DNA of 64,000 bases from Atopsyche davidsoni (taxonomy: Eukaryota; Arthropoda; Insecta; Trichoptera; Hydrobiosidae): contig JAILWY010000027.1 in the NCBI GenBank assembly GCA_022113835.1, forward strand, positions 1,862,501-1,926,500. Direction: 5' to 3'. Made by a program: the position numbers and the translations under genes. Positions within the stretch are counted from its first letter, which is position 1. Every line of letters begins with the position of its first letter. Under the pieces are notes generated by a model. The model saw only the letters and a program-made list of their open reading frames with translations, did not search any database and was not told where the DNA came from. Below, piece after piece: positions 61,741 through 64,000 of this stretch.

Positions 61741-64000
61741 CTTGAATAGCCGAATTTAACGATGAATAAAGACAATATAATGTATTCAAAAAAAAAAGAA
61801 ATATCAATTTTCATACTCTGATTATTTTACATGAATACATTTAAACATTTCACTGTACAGTTTTTCTACAATTGTCTTAAGTATTCAGAATTCAATTGTA
61901 GGAAAACCCAGATCGAGTATGATGATAGTAATGTTGCTTCCGAATTAAACTTTTAACACTTTTAAAAATGTCTTGTTTCTCTGTAATTAAACCTGACACT
62001 TGAAACTTTCTAACAAAAAGAGAAACAATAGAACTCACTGTACTGCAGTTAAGTCTTGACATTATTTAAAAGTTTATTATTTGCATGGTGAAAATATTTT
62101 TTTAGAAAGATTTTCACAGCCTACAAAAGGTTTCTATTTTTTTTTTTTTAATAATCACTTAATTAAGCAAGGCAAACGCAGTTACACACACACAAATATT
62201 TTTTTATATTCAATTATACTATTGGTTTATATAGATATTGTTAAATTCAGTCTATTTAGATTTTAATCTACACAGCAGTCAATTGATTTTTTGTTCGAAA
62301 TACTGTTAAATGTTAAGCAAACTGCCAAGTATTTCGTAATTCATGATGAAATATAAGCACTGGGTGTTTATTTTTCAGGAAATATATTTTTTTCCGGGTG
62401 CATGTAGATTTGCATGTGTACTTTTATAAGTGATAAATTATCTAGTTTGTTCGTGAGTCTTTGAAACAGAATACATAATGCACGTTTATTTCCAACTAAA
62501 TTCAATACATGATACTCACTGAACAGTACAAACTAACATCCAATGACGTAAAGTCCAGAAAGCATACCATGTTATATAACAAATGATACGCAGTTACCAG
62601 AAACTCACTTTCCGCCCTGATAAGACTCAGTTGGAATTCAATTTAAGTGTTTTCTTTGCACATTTGACGCAATAAAACCAGTACATAACCTACTATACTT
62701 AATGCGATAGCATCTAGGAATTTATATTGCTGCCATGGAAGTCAATGCAAAACACCTGTGAATATCTGCTAGAAGTTAATTTAATCGACTTAATAATAGC
62801 GATTCGTTTACATAATTATTTTTGTACGTTACCTTTAACCTAAGAGAAGAAAATAAATAAGTCTGCGTAGGAGTTGTTTACAGTTATGCTTATTAGTGAA
62901 CTAGAATTCAATTCCTATATGAACAAAGTGTTTCTCAAATACACATCATTGCAATGAGTAATACATAAGAATTCAAGTAAAATAATTAAATTCATAGTGC
63001 ATCTTCAACTTGTACTTCATTCTATGCATATTTAAGTATTGCATAAATTTTGCAGCTCTTGTGTGAGAAAGCTTCCTGAATCTCATAGCAATTTCCTTAG
63101 AAATTGCATTTTTTATTTTTAATATTCAATGGCATGTTTATAGAAGCTTTGTTTTCCATATAATGAATAATATATGTGAATACATAAGTGCAGCAGTTTA
63201 AATGTATACGGGATATGCATGCTTTAGTTTCAGTAATAATGCACTTTAGTAATGCATGTGTGTAAATAAATGAGCAGTATTACATGCTTTTAAATGGAAG
63301 AAACAAGATCTATAATGCGTTGTGGCGGCACCTCCTGTAATGCAAATCAGTACAACTTTGTCAAATTACTACTGTACTTTCCGAAGAGTATAAAACAGTT
63401 TCTTTATCCTTAATATATTTTATTTTAAAAATTAAATTTATATGCTGACGCATATCGCCTTTTATAGGATTCGATTGTCACCGATGATCGGAATTACTAC
63501 GCCATTTAGCAAAACGTTCTTATTAACCTACGCATATTACATTTTGTTTGGCTACTTTTATATTATTATGACAATAATAGTTTTACGGTGAAATGATCTA
63601 TCAAATTTTGCAATTGATCAAAAGCTATTTATTACATCATTTTAAGGTAATGAAGATACTCTTTATTTAGTAAAATATTACTAACTAGAGATATTTGTAA
63701 TGAACTGTTATTATGAAGTAAAGAAAATTAAACTTCTACGTGAATTATTTATTAGCACTGTATCGATCCTTTTACGAAGACCAAAGCAGTTGTCTACGAA
63801 CCGGTTCGGTTCTAAGTCCTGTCGGAACTCCATTCGAACCTGTTTTCTACTCCTCCATACTCTTCTTGGCAATGCACTTCCTGGATAAGTAGGCATTGCC
63901 TGGCTGCACATATCGTTTGCAATCTCAGGATATACTGACGTTGATATCACACAAGATAACGCAGGTAGTGTTCAGAATGCATTGCATAGGCTGCTATCTA

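Larger units (their letters stand above)
46207..64000. other. AT-rich region without an identified gene, upstream of the cadherin exons
   Basis: Either intergenic or the first intron of the cadherin gene. Recognisable contents are listed separately: two hAT-like elements, dispersed repeats, hammerhead-like fragments and a tRNA-derived piece. GC-richer islands without identified product lie at about 48340-48690, 52600-52890, 55260-55520, 58560-58680 and 63750-63950. The last two show plausible splice-like borders on the minus strand (donor-like gtaagt at 58555 side; acceptor-like cgtcag near 63940) but no convincing reading frame. Other stretches (46260-47800, 48700-50400, 53000-55200, 59100-60850, 61000-63650) show nothing. 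Confidence 0.5.

Overview
The window looks like genomic DNA from an arthropod, probably an insect. It is strongly AT-rich and mostly non-coding, and its small GC-richer islands are exons. It carries the repeats expected of such genomes: a Penelope-like element, a Ty3/Gypsy-type LTR retrotransposon, hAT-type non-autonomous elements and a LINE remnant. No bacterial operon, rRNA or CRISPR is visible. The exact species cannot be told.

One host gene dominates. A non-classical cadherin, most like insect Cad86C, runs on the minus strand from about 46.2 kb (N-terminal side) past position 1 (C-terminal side). Twelve exons (33940-34039 down to 22-188) join in phase with GT/AG borders into about 773 residues covering EC repeats 1 to 6 and the start of EC7. 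A thirteenth, more tentative exon (45943-46206) has a donor of the right phase. Transmembrane and cytoplasmic parts lie outside the window, and the signal-peptide exon was not found. The introns at 11534-19297, 22656-33939 and 34040-45942 are large.

Mobile DNA sits mainly in those introns. At 24040-26006 a 5'-truncated Penelope-like element is present as a head-to-head palindrome. It has two 955-bp arms around an 18-bp centre, a GIY-YIG endonuclease frame in each arm, and a 12-bp target duplication. At 26641-31199 lies a compact LTR retrotransposon (4,559 bp) with identical 119-bp LTRs, a 5-bp target duplication, intact gag and pol, and a canonical -1 frameshift signal. Its pol frame is interrupted, still in frame, by about 41 copies of an 18-bp unit between protease and reverse transcriptase. 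Two hAT-like non-autonomous families, a decayed R1/Jockey-type LINE 3' end, fold-back elements and an unclassified ~540-bp dispersed repeat make up most of the other recognisable repeats.

Hammerhead-ribozyme-like cores recur in at least four unrelated sequence contexts: the Penelope arms, a fold-back at 3.0 kb, a dispersed family with many copies, and a copy at 45.7 kb. Each has a CUGANGA-like box, a stem II hairpin, GAA, a short self-complementary stem III and C. This matches the minimal dimer-type hammerheads known from Penelope-like elements, although most copies here carry core mutations.

From 46.2 to 64 kb no gene could be identified. The stretch is AT-rich with repeats and a few GC-richer islands that could be 5' exons, promoter sequence or old transposon pieces.
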